From an uncultured Clostridia bacterium (GTDB taxonomy: Bacteria; Bacillota; Clostridia; Christensenellales; Aristaeellaceae), in the NCBI GenBank assembly GCA_946409855.1, contig CAMJXZ010000149.1, positions 1 through 7,790 on the forward strand: a stretch of DNA of 7,790 nucleotides, in the 5' to 3' direction. The notes under the pieces are model-generated. The model worked only from the letters and a program-made list of their open reading frames with translations. It was not told where the DNA came from and made no database searches. Of the stretch, positions 1 to 6,423 are shown piece after piece. Made by a program: the position numbers and the translations under genes. Within the stretch, counting starts at the first letter, position 1. Every line of letters begins with the position of its first letter.

Positions 1-29
1 CCCCTCTTACTCAGTACGCTGCCTAATAT

Positions 30-413
30 TCAAGAATTAATTGGGGGAGCAATAAGTTCGTCAAACAGCCCGATAAAGCGTTCCTTTGTCTGACGGACGA
101 TATCCAGCGCGATCGCCTCGTTATAGGCGTGCGCGACATTGTTTCTGGCTTCCAGCGCGGAAAGCCAGCCTTCTTCGTCCTGGATCATCCTCGCCCGATA
201 GGCGGTTTTGAGGATCTGCCTCGGGGAGCCGGTTCTGCTCTCGTCAAAACCGGCATGCTCCAGCGTTTCCTTGATGGCTTTCCACGCCTGTTCAAAACAA
301 ATCTCGAACAGGGCGACCATTCCCGTCAGCTCCACCGTGCCGTAAGGTTCGGCATAATCGCGTATCATTTTCAGATTCGCCAGCGCTTTGCGGAAATTCT
401 CAACCTTTTGCAT
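30..413 (-). CDS. HI0074-family HEPN protein (HepT-like putative RNase toxin / nucleotidyltransferase partner)
   Basis: This is a small, all-helical type protein of 127 residues. It resembles the HI0074 'nucleotidyltransferase substrate-binding' family, part of the HEPN superfamily. Visible family marks are the FEICFEQAWKAIK helix (about residues 36-48) and the signature RNNVAHAYNE at residues 90-99. This gives an RX4HXY motif with R90, H95 and Y97. In characterised MntA/HepT pairs the Arg and His form the ribonuclease site, and the Tyr is AMPylated by the partner nucleotidyltransferase, which silences the toxin. The ATG at 413 was chosen over an upstream in-frame start at 473 because a GGAAAGG ribosome binding site lies 6 nt before it. 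It overlaps the end of the nucleotidyltransferase gene by 14 nt, so the two are probably translationally coupled. The family is certain; toxin activity here is inferred from the motif and context. No terminator is visible in the 29 nt left downstream. Confidence 0.88.
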   Translation of the reverse strand: MQKVENFRKALANLKMIRDYAEPYGTVELTGMVALFEICFEQAWKAIKETLEHAGFDESRTGSPRQILKTAYRARMIQDEEGWLSALEARNNVAHAYNEAIALDIVRQTKERFIGLFDELIAPPINS

Positions 414-687
414 AAAGCACCTTTCCTTCCCGTTCAATGCTTGCAAGTAATTCAGCCTGCACCGGACGGTCAAGGTTTACAATATCATAGATCAGCAGTG
501 TTGACGTATCTTCATCAACATCCAACGCAAATCTGCTGACCGCGCCGCCCGATACAGCCAGGTCAATATCGCTGCGCTCATGGAAGTCGCCCCTGGCGCG
601 TGAACCAAAGAGGATAACTTTGGCAAGACCGTTCTTTTCGGCAATGGATCTGATCTCCCGGATCAGGGAGTCTCTCATACCAAACAA
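400..687 (-). CDS. Minimal nucleotidyltransferase (MntA-like putative antitoxin)
   Basis: This is a single-domain nucleotidyltransferase of about 95 residues of the MNT / pol beta superfamily. The core reads VILFGSRARGD at residues 24-34, then SDIDLA at 39-44, so G28-S29, D40 and D42 form an exact GSX10DXD motif. D68 in LIYDIVNLD fits the third metal-binding acid. In known MntA/HepT systems this enzyme uses ATP to AMPylate a Tyr of the HEPN partner, here the next gene, which it overlaps by 14 nt. The start is probably the TTG at 687: a GGGGGAG site lies 7 nt upstream, and it yields an N-terminus MFGMRDS like the MFGL-type ends I recall for this family. Alternatives are the ATG at 678, whose spacing is long (about 16 nt), and a GTG at 726 that would overlap the preceding stop as GTGA. 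The domain call is firm; the exact start and antitoxin role are inferred. Confidence 0.86.
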   Translation of the reverse strand: MFGMRDSLIREIRSIAEKNGLAKVILFGSRARGDFHERSDIDLAVSGGAVSRFALDVDEDTSTLLIYDIVNLDRPVQAELLASIEREGKVLYAKG

Positions 688-722
688 TCCGCGTCTCCCC
701 CTTTCACTCTCATAAAAAGCAT

Positions 723-2447
723 TCACTCGTCCCTTTTCCTGCCGCATTCCGGGCAGAACTTGCTGGAGATGTTTTTCATGCCGCAGGGGCAGTCCCAGGT
801 TTCCGGCCGTTTGCTGCCGCAGTTGGGGCAGAATCTGCTCGTGATCCCCTTTTCCCCGCAGGCGCAGTCCCACGGCCTCGGCGGCTCCGGCTTCCGGCTG
901 CCGCATTCCGGGCAGAATTTGCTGGTGATGCCCGTCTTCCCGCAGGCGCAGGTCCACCCTTCCGGGGCAGGCGGCTGCACCATGCCGGCGGCGCTCTGCA
1001 TGACCGGCCGGATCGCGTCCTTCGTCATGCCGATCACGCTGCCCACCGTCCCCAGGCCCACGCCCAGCTGCATGGCTTCCCCGGCGATGCCGGTGATGCC
1101 GGCGCCGCCGTTCTTCATGGCTTCCAGGCCCACCTGGCGGGCGGTTTCCTGCTGGTAGGTGTAGCCCTTCATGCGCATTTCCTGCGCCTCAGCCTCCGCC
1201 TGCAGCCGGTAGGCCTCCGCCTCCGCCTGGGCTTTGATGCGGGTCGCGTCGGCGTCTCCCTGGGCGCCGATCACCTTCATGCGCGCCGCTGTCTGCGCTT
1301 CCACTGCCTTTCGCTCAAAAGCGGCTTCCGCCTCAGCCTTTTTGATCTGTTCCTCCCGGACGCGCAGGTACTCCTCCGCGTGCTGCTGCTTCATCCGGCG
1401 GAAATTGGGGTCATCGTCCGGCGTCACGATGTTCGATACGTAAAATTCCGGCATCTCCAGCCCGTATTCCTTCAGGTCCGGATTGATCGCCGCCTTCAGC
1501 GCCTGGCTGATCTGTTCGATCCGTTCGTCCAGTTCCAGCACGCTCATGTGGTTTTCTTTGATAACGCGGGCCAGACTGCCCTTGACCCTGGTCATCACCA
1601 GGGTGCGGAAATAACCCAGCTCCCCGCTGAACACCTGGTCGCGGGTCAGGCCGTCCGTCGTCCCGACCACCTTGATCACCAGTTTCCGCGGGTCCGTCAC
1701 CCGGAGGTTGAAGCTGCCGGACGCCCCCAAATCCACATGGATCCCCGTGGCCGGGTCAAAGAGACCTACCTTGCTGTTCGTCCCCCATTTGATGCCCATC
1801 TGGGTGGCCAGGTTGACAAAGTATACTTCCGCGTGAAACGGCTGCCCCTGAACCGGCAGGGGATACAGGCTGTTCATCTTGGGCATGGCGCCCGTGTCCA
1901 GCGTATACCGTCCCGCCCGGAAAGAATCCAGCGCCTCGCCGTTCCGGAAGAAAATGGCTTCTTGGCTCTCATGGACGATCAGCTGGCTGCCAGTCACAAA
2001 ATCCGTGTTGGGGTGCTTCCATACAAAGGTATGATTGTCCCCCTCGTAGCGGATCACGCTCGGGATGCCGGCCTCCCGTTCCTGCGAAAGCTTCACCTGC
2101 GCCTGAACGTCCTGCGCCGTGTCGCACATGGGGCATGTAATCTGCACGGCGGATTTATCCGCCTGCAGGCGGCATCCGCAGACGGCGCAGCGGAAATGCA
2201 CCTGGTTCATGAACGTTTCATCCGTCACCAGCTGCGCGCGGCAGACCGGGCATTTCGCGTCCTTCCCCTGGGCCTGGTCGTAGACAACGGTATTGCCGCA
2301 GGAAGGGCAGGTGCGGCTGGTCATGCGGTCCGTTTTCACATCGATGACATAGCCGCAGGAACAGTTGATCTTCTTGCGGGCAAAAAAGCCGGTGTTCGCT
2401 TCCGCGTAACGGTGGCAGACCGGACATTCTATGATGAATTTGCTCAT
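723..2447 (-). CDS. SPFH-domain protein with N- and C-terminal zinc ribbons (YdjI-like, 'virion core protein' type)
   Basis: A 574-residue protein of the SPFH (stomatin/prohibitin/flotillin-like) group. In order: Cys-rich zinc ribbons at residues 8-108 (pairs C8/C11, C29/C31, C47/C50, C66/C69, C87/C90, C105/C108); an SPFH domain at about 135-345; an Ala/Glu/Arg-rich coiled coil at about 350-440; a Gly-rich hydrophobic stretch at about 447-495; and three tandem ribbons from W498, W526 and W551, each carrying C-x-C and C-x2-C pairs around I-[TS]-S-[KR]-F-C-P. Proteins of this layout are often annotated YdjI or 'virion core protein'; B. subtilis YdjI is linked to membrane-stress genes. There is no signal peptide or clear membrane span, so it is probably a cytosolic or membrane-peripheral oligomer. 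The ATG at 2447 follows GGGAGG by about 7 nt and is preferred over an in-frame start at 2525. The nucleotidyltransferase/HEPN pair follows closely, with no terminator between. The molecular role is unknown. Confidence 0.9.
   Translation of the reverse strand: MSKFIIECPVCHRYAEANTGFFARKKINCSCGYVIDVKTDRMTSRTCPSCGNTVVYDQAQGKDAKCPVCRAQLVTDETFMNQVHFRCAVCGCRLQADKSAVQITCPMCDTAQDVQAQVKLSQEREAGIPSVIRYEGDNHTFVWKHPNTDFVTGSQLIVHESQEAIFFRNGEALDSFRAGRYTLDTGAMPKMNSLYPLPVQGQPFHAEVYFVNLATQMGIKWGTNSKVGLFDPATGIHVDLGASGSFNLRVTDPRKLVIKVVGTTDGLTRDQVFSGELGYFRTLVMTRVKGSLARVIKENHMSVLELDERIEQISQALKAAINPDLKEYGLEMPEFYVSNIVTPDDDPNFRRMKQQHAEEYLRVREEQIKKAEAEAAFERKAVEAQTAARMKVIGAQGDADATRIKAQAEAEAYRLQAEAEAQEMRMKGYTYQQETARQVGLEAMKNGGAGITGIAGEAMQLGVGLGTVGSVIGMTKDAIRPVMQSAAGMVQPPAPEGWTCACGKTGITSKFCPECGSRKPEPPRPWDCACGEKGITSRFCPNCGSKRPETWDCPCGMKNISSKFCPECGRKRDE
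726..956 (-). repeat. Three tandem zinc-ribbon repeats encoded at the end of the SPFH gene
   Basis: Three in-frame copies of 28, 25 and 24 codons run from 956 to 873, 872 to 798 and 797 to 726. Each encodes W-x-C-x-CG, a spacer, then I-[TS]-S-[KR]-FCP-x-CG. The DNA copies share recognisable stretches such as the FCPxCG coding segment, which suggests duplication within the gene, although third positions have drifted. Confidence 0.8.
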
Positions 2448-2548
2448 ACGTTTTCCTCCCTGTGCGTCATGACGGATTGAAATGGATCGGAAATGATTAT
2501 TCAAAAAACCAGGAACGCAAAGCATCCGCTGAATGATCTTATCAATTG

Positions 2549-2577
2549 ATTATATAATAAAATCAGTCACTTTTCAA
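2549..2577 (-). promoter_or_regulatory. SigA-type promoter for the SPFH - nucleotidyltransferase - HEPN unit
   Basis: On the minus strand there is a -35 box TTGAAA (2577-2572), a 17-nt spacer and a perfect -10 box TATAAT (2554-2549). The region is A/T-rich between G+C-rich genes. The predicted start near 2542 leaves a leader of about 95 nt before the ATG at 2447. The palindrome ATCAATTGAT (2541-2550) overlaps the end of the -10 box and the predicted start. Confidence 0.8.
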
Positions 2578-2627
2578 CGTTTGCTTCTAAAAGATGTTCA
2601 ATTTGCCTTCAGCCTGTCTTTGTTCAG

Positions 2628-2665
2628 AAAAGCCCAGCGGGAGAGGCATGCCTCCCCCGCCGGGC
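2628..2665 (-). terminator. Intrinsic terminator of the GH3 gene
   Basis: On the minus strand the 34 nt from 2665 to 2632 fold back on themselves almost completely. A 15- to 16-bp stem begins GCCCGGCGGG and returns as CCCGCTGGGC, with two G-T pairs and a minimal loop. TTTT (2631-2628) follows directly. It lies about 50 nt beyond the GH3 stop and before the SPFH promoter. Confidence 0.85.
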
Positions 2666-2716
2666 CTGTGTTTGTATTCGGAACGTCTTGACGCCCCCGC
2701 CGGACCGGTCCTCTTT

Positions 2717-5143
2717 TTACTCCAGCGTCTTGGCGTGCTTGGCGACCTTCTTCTGCTTGAAGAAGCCGCCGGCCAGTTTGCCGACCCCCTTGACGAAGCC
2801 GACGGCGTGGCCGTTCACGATGTCCAGGATGCCGTCGCACATGTCCTGGCTGACCATGCCGCCGGCCATCTTGCCGATGGCCCGGATGGGCATGTTGTAG
2901 ATGAAGGTAATGTTCAGGTTCGGCTCGCCCTTTTCGATGGATTTATTGAGCATATTGTCCATCACCTTCCAGACCAGGCGGGTCTTCAGGCTCTTGGCGT
3001 AGTACAGCTGGGCGATGGCGTCGTTGGCCTGGATGGTGCCGCTCCACTTGCCGTCCGGGATCGGGTGGCCCAGGAGGGCTTCAAACTCGCTGTCCGGCAC
3101 GTTCTTAATGGTGGCGGCGTAGTAATCGGGCAGCTTTTTCGGGTCCTCGCAGGCCGGGGCGCCGGTGCCCGTTACGTCCACCGTGCCGGTCAGCCGGATA
3201 TCATGCACCGACGCGCCGATCAGGATGTCGTACTTCCCGCCGTCCACCTCGAAGCGGTTGGTCTTGCTGTTCCAGTAGCGGAATGCCTTGTCGTCCAGCG
3301 GGATCACGACCTGCTTGCTCTCCCCCGCCTTCAGGAACACCTTCCTGAAGCCCTTCAGTTCCTTCGCCGGGCGGTAGACCGTCGGCTGCTGGGCGTGCAC
3401 GTACAGCTGGGCGACCTCCGCGCCGTCCCGGCTGCCGGTGTTGGTCAGGGTGAAAACGGCTTCCTTGTCCGTCACCTTCAGGTCGCTGTAGGCGAACGTG
3501 GTGTAGGACAGGCCGAAGCCGAAGGGGAAGGTGACGGGGATCTTCGCGCTTTCATAATACCGGTAGCCCACGTACAGGCCCTCCCGGTACTCCACATTCC
3601 GTTCCTTGGCGGGGAAATAGGGGGCGGTAGAGCAGTCCTCATATTGAACCGGATAGCTTTCGCTGAGCTTGCCGGAAGGGTTCACCTCGCCCAGGATCAC
3701 CTTCAGCACCGCCCCGGCGCCGGCCTGGCCGCACAGGTACCCGTGCACCAGCGCCTTGCACTGGGAAAGCCAGGGCATTTCCACGGCGGACCCGGCGGAC
3801 AGCACCACGATCACATTCGGGTTCGCTTCCGCGACGGCGCGGAGCGCGTCCGTCTGGCACTTGGGCAGGGCCAGGGTATTCCGGTCCAGTCCTTCGGATT
3901 CGGCGATCTCGTCCAGGCCGATGTACATGAGCACATAGTCCGCCTTCTTCGCCAGCGCCGCCGCGGCGTCGATCATGCCCTGGTCGGTGCTGCCGTGGCG
4001 GGGATACGCCGGGGCAAAGCCCACCACGTTCAGGTCAAAGCCGCCGATCACGTCCATGGTATGGTCCAGCTTGGTGCAGTTGACCACGGAGGACCCGGCG
4101 CCCTGATAGCGGGCCTTCTGGGCAAACTCGCCGATCACCGCCACCTTGGCGCCCTTGTTCAGGGGCAGGATGCCGTCCTCATTCTTCAGCAGCACGATGG
4201 ATTCCTCGCTGCACTTCCGCGCGAAGGCGTGGTGGGCTTCCTTGTCAAAGGGTTTGCCCTTGTACTGATCCACCCCTTTCCGGGTGGCCAGCATCACGTC
4301 CAGCAGTTCATCCACGCGGACGTCCACTTCCGCTTCGCTGATGCGGCCCTCGCTCACCGCTTTCATCAGCTGCATGGGGCTGTCGCCGCCGGTAGAGGGC
4401 ATTTCCAGGTGGGAACCGGCCCGGACGCCTTCCACAAAGTCGTTGCAGGCGCCCCAGTCCGACACCACAAAGCCGTCAAAGCCCCATTCGTCCCGGAGGA
4501 TTTCCTGCAGCAGGTGGGCGTTTTCGTTGGCGTAAACGCCGTTGATCATGTTGTAGGAGCTCATGATGGACTTGGGATGCGCTTCCTTCACCGCGATTTC
4601 AAAGCCCGTCAGGTAGATTTCCCGCAGGGTGCGCTCGTCCATCACCGAGTCGGACGCCATGCGGCGCAGCTCCGTGTTGTTGGCCGCAAAGTGCTTGGGG
4701 CAGGCGGAGACGCCCTTTTCCTGGATCCCGCGGATGTAGCCGGCCGCCATCTTGCCGGCCAGGTACGGATCCTCGGAGAAGTATTCAAAGTTCCGCCCGC
4801 AGAAGGGATTGCGCTTGATATTCATCCCGGGGCCCAGCAGCACGCAGACATCCTGGCTGGCGGCCTCCGCCCCCAGGTGCCGGCCCAGCTCCTCGCCCAG
4901 CTCCGGATCCCAGCTGTTGGCCATGGTGGCGGCGGTGGGATAGCAGGTGGCAGGGACAGACCCGTTCAGCCCCAGCTGGTCGCCGGCCCCTTCCTGCTTG
5001 CGGATGCCGTGCGGCCCGTCAGACAGCGTCACGTTTTCAACACCCAGACGGCGGACGCTCTGTGTCTGCCAGAAATCCCGGCCGGAAAGAAGATGGCATT
5101 TTTCTTCCAGGGTCATCTGGGAAATGATATCCTGATGCTTCAT
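2717..5143 (-). CDS. Cytoplasmic GH3 beta-glucosidase
   Basis: An 808-residue family 3 glycoside hydrolase that removes beta-linked glucosyl (or similar) ends from oligosaccharides. It begins with MTLEEKCHLLSG and the (alpha/beta)8 domain carries LSDGPHGIR (40-48), R117 and FSEDP (122-126), the KHFAANN motif (150-156) and GFVVSDWG (224-231), where D229 is the expected nucleophile. The second domain has ESEGLDR (415-421); E417 is the best acid/base candidate by comparison with other GH3 enzymes. PFGFGLSYT (540-548) leads into a fibronectin III-like domain (about 555-655). An extra tail of about 140 residues follows, with Gly-rich amphipathic stretches and a basic end. There is no signal peptide, so it acts on imported sugars. 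The ATG at 5143 follows GGGAGG by about 9 nt. It has its own promoter and terminator and sits beside the GH5/GH130 unit. Substrate cannot be fixed from sequence: glucosidase is most likely, xylosidase or arabinosidase activity possible. Confidence 0.94.
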   Translation of the reverse strand: MKHQDIISQMTLEEKCHLLSGRDFWQTQSVRRLGVENVTLSDGPHGIRKQEGAGDQLGLNGSVPATCYPTAATMANSWDPELGEELGRHLGAEAASQDVCVLLGPGMNIKRNPFCGRNFEYFSEDPYLAGKMAAGYIRGIQEKGVSACPKHFAANNTELRRMASDSVMDERTLREIYLTGFEIAVKEAHPKSIMSSYNMINGVYANENAHLLQEILRDEWGFDGFVVSDWGACNDFVEGVRAGSHLEMPSTGGDSPMQLMKAVSEGRISEAEVDVRVDELLDVMLATRKGVDQYKGKPFDKEAHHAFARKCSEESIVLLKNEDGILPLNKGAKVAVIGEFAQKARYQGAGSSVVNCTKLDHTMDVIGGFDLNVVGFAPAYPRHGSTDQGMIDAAAALAKKADYVLMYIGLDEIAESEGLDRNTLALPKCQTDALRAVAEANPNVIVVLSAGSAVEMPWLSQCKALVHGYLCGQAGAGAVLKVILGEVNPSGKLSESYPVQYEDCSTAPYFPAKERNVEYREGLYVGYRYYESAKIPVTFPFGFGLSYTTFAYSDLKVTDKEAVFTLTNTGSRDGAEVAQLYVHAQQPTVYRPAKELKGFRKVFLKAGESKQVVIPLDDKAFRYWNSKTNRFEVDGGKYDILIGASVHDIRLTGTVDVTGTGAPACEDPKKLPDYYAATIKNVPDSEFEALLGHPIPDGKWSGTIQANDAIAQLYYAKSLKTRLVWKVMDNMLNKSIEKGEPNLNITFIYNMPIRAIGKMAGGMVSQDMCDGILDIVNGHAVGFVKGVGKLAGGFFKQKKVAKHAKTLE

Positions 5144-5167
5144 GATGGTTCTCCTCCCTGTCGACTC

Positions 5168-5191
5168 GATGAACGGAATGTTCCTTTGATC
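5168..5191. promoter_or_regulatory. Imperfect 24-bp palindrome in the GH3 leader (possible operator)
   Basis: On the plus strand the arms GATGAACGGAA and TTCCTTTGATC flank a central TG, and 9 of 11 arm positions are complementary. It lies roughly 27-50 nt downstream of the predicted transcription start and upstream of the ribosome binding site. Position and symmetry suit a repressor binding site, as LacI-type regulators often use for glycosidase genes. A weak RNA hairpin is an alternative. No regulator gene is in the window. Confidence 0.4.
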
Positions 5192-5224
5192 GGTGAGACG
5201 GTCATTTTCATTTGTGATGGAAAA

Positions 5225-5253
5225 ATTATATCATACATTTTTCTTTCTGTCAC
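5225..5253 (-). promoter_or_regulatory. SigA-type promoter for the GH3 gene
   Basis: On the minus strand there is GTGACA (5253-5248; five of six bases of TTGACA), a 17-nt spacer, and a perfect TATAAT (5230-5225) preceded by TGA, which gives an extended -10. The predicted start near 5218 leaves a leader of about 75 nt. It lies just beyond the terminator of the preceding unit. Confidence 0.8.
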
Positions 5254-5275
5254 TAACTGATTATGAAATAACCGT

Positions 5276-5314
5276 AAAAAAGGGCCGCACCGGCGCGGAA
5301 AGCCGGGCGGTCCC
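5276..5314 (-). terminator. Intrinsic terminator of the GH5-GH130 unit
   Basis: On the minus strand GGGACCGCCCGGC (5314-5302) pairs with GCCGGTGCGGCCC (5294-5282) around a 7-nt loop. This makes a 12-bp stem with one single-base bulge on each side. Six T residues (5281-5276) follow directly. It begins about 35 nt after the GH130 stop. Confidence 0.88.
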
Positions 5315-5349
5315 TGCTGCTGTATGGCTGGTCCGTATGCTGATGCGCA

Positions 5350-6375
5350 TCAGCGGCGGCCGATGTCCGTATCGTCCCAGGACAGCTTGTTGTGGGCCTT
5401 GATATAATCGATGATCTCATCCGTGTAGCCGAAGGCCAGGCAGACATAGCTGTCCGCCGCGCCGTAGTACACGGCGACCCGGCCGTCCCTGGGGTCCTGC
5501 AGGGTGGCGCAGGGGAAGCAGACGTTGGGCACAAAGCCCCGCTCCTCGTACCATACTTCGGGCGTCAGCAGCCAGCTGTCGCTGCGGTAGAGCACTTTGG
5601 AGGGTTCGTCCCGGTCCAGGATCGCGCCACCGATGGAATAGACGTAGCCGTTGCAGGTGCCGCTGACCCCGTGGTAGAAGAGCAGCCAGCCTTCGCTGGT
5701 CTCGATGGGCGCGGCGCCGCCGCCGATCTTAAGGCTTTCCCACCAGTTGCCGCTGCGGCTCATCAGGTGGCGGTGCTTTCCCCAGTATTTCATGTCCGGG
5801 CTCTCGCTCATGAAGATGTCGCCAAAGGGGGTGTGGCCGCTGTCGGACGGACGGGACAGCATGACGAAGTTGCCGTTGATCTTCCTGGGGAACAGAACGG
5901 CGTTGCGGTTAAAGGGCAGGAAGGGATTTTCCAGCCTGGTAAAGGTACGGAAATCCTTCGTCTTGGCAATGCCGATGGCGGCGCCCCAGAAATCCTGGCA
6001 CCACATGATGTAATAGGTATCCTCCACCTTGACCAGGCGGGGGTCGTAGGCGTAGACGGGCATAAAGGGCTCGCCCTTTTCATCCACGAAGGGGATCTTT
6101 TCCGGGCCGATGTCCCAGTGGACGCCGTCCTTGCTCTTGCCCAGATAGATAAAGGAAACGCCGTTCGTCTGCTCCCCGCGGAACACGCCGATAAAGCCGT
6201 CCTCCCAGGGCATCACGGCGGAATTGAAAATCCGCGCGACCCCGGGGACCGGGTTCCGGTCGATGACCGGGTTTTCGGTATAGCGCCAGAGCACATGGTT
6301 GTTGCCGTTGTTTTCGGGCTTGTCCTGCCAGGGCATCTTGTCCGGCACGGGGGCCAGGATCTGGTATTTGGGCAT
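5350..6375 (-). CDS. GH130 beta-mannoside phosphorylase (GH130_2-like)
   Basis: A 341-residue cytoplasmic enzyme that cleaves a non-reducing beta-mannosyl unit with phosphate, yielding alpha-mannose-1-phosphate. It resembles, from memory, the gut metagenomic enzyme Uhgb_MP, which acts on beta-1,4-manno-oligosaccharides and on Man-beta-1,4-GlcNAc. Shared marks are VLWRYTENPVI near the start, IFNSAV, YAYDPR with D111 as the expected proton donor, PFNRNAVLFPRKING, LSRPSDSGHTPFGDIF, SESPDMKYWG, and a C-terminal VPNVCFPCATL and AVYYGAADS. R175, H181, K216 and H235 are candidate phosphate-binding residues. The start is the ATG at 6375, 7 nt after AGGAGG; a TTG at 6381 is too close to that site. It follows the GH5 gene by 48 nt, probably on one transcript. 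Family assignment is strong. The choice between mannan, glucomannan and N-glycan core as substrate is inference; no mannosidase or epimerase gene is present in the window to settle it. Confidence 0.92.
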   Translation of the reverse strand: MPKYQILAPVPDKMPWQDKPENNGNNHVLWRYTENPVIDRNPVPGVARIFNSAVMPWEDGFIGVFRGEQTNGVSFIYLGKSKDGVHWDIGPEKIPFVDEKGEPFMPVYAYDPRLVKVEDTYYIMWCQDFWGAAIGIAKTKDFRTFTRLENPFLPFNRNAVLFPRKINGNFVMLSRPSDSGHTPFGDIFMSESPDMKYWGKHRHLMSRSGNWWESLKIGGGAAPIETSEGWLLFYHGVSGTCNGYVYSIGGAILDRDEPSKVLYRSDSWLLTPEVWYEERGFVPNVCFPCATLQDPRDGRVAVYYGAADSYVCLAFGYTDEIIDYIKAHNKLSWDDTDIGRR

Positions 6376-6423
6376 AATCAATCCTCCTGATACAATATCG
6401 GTCAGCCGGGATGTTCCGGCAGA

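Noticed and set aside
1..29. A terminator or next gene after the HEPN gene
   Set aside because: Only 29 nt are available, and no hairpin or T-tract is visible in them.
726..956. The repeated pattern in the SPFH gene end considered as a CRISPR array or non-coding repeat
   Set aside because: The repeats are in frame, encode Cys-rich zinc ribbons, are directly adjacent and have no unique spacers.
688..957. Upstream extension of the nucleotidyltransferase frame to 957, giving a 185-residue protein
   Set aside because: The added residues are an out-of-frame reading of the repeated zinc-ribbon segment of the SPFH gene (recurring QILP and LRLR strings), not a domain.
1380..2480. A 366-codon plus-strand frame opposite the SPFH gene, and similar frames at 5392-6390 and 6775-7719
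   Set aside because: All are antisense to well-supported enzymes or domains and show the same biased shadow composition, with no domain signature.
2702..2711. Perfect palindrome GGACCGGTCC just after the GH3 stop
   Set aside because: It is short, in G+C-rich DNA, with no loop or T-tract; the real terminator is the larger hairpin 40 nt further on.
2594..5260. An 888-codon open frame on the plus strand opposite the GH3 gene
   Set aside because: It is a shadow of the G+C-rich GH3 gene. The product is low-complexity, rich in His, Val, Gly and Ala, matches no family I know, and has no fitting start signals. The opposite strand carries a complete catalytic GH3 protein with its own promoter and terminator.
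6405..6420. Small inverted repeat GCCGG-GATGTT-CCGGC between the GH5 and GH130 genes
   Set aside because: The stem is only 5 bp with no T-tract after it, so it is not a terminator. At most it is a minor mRNA-stabilising hairpin.
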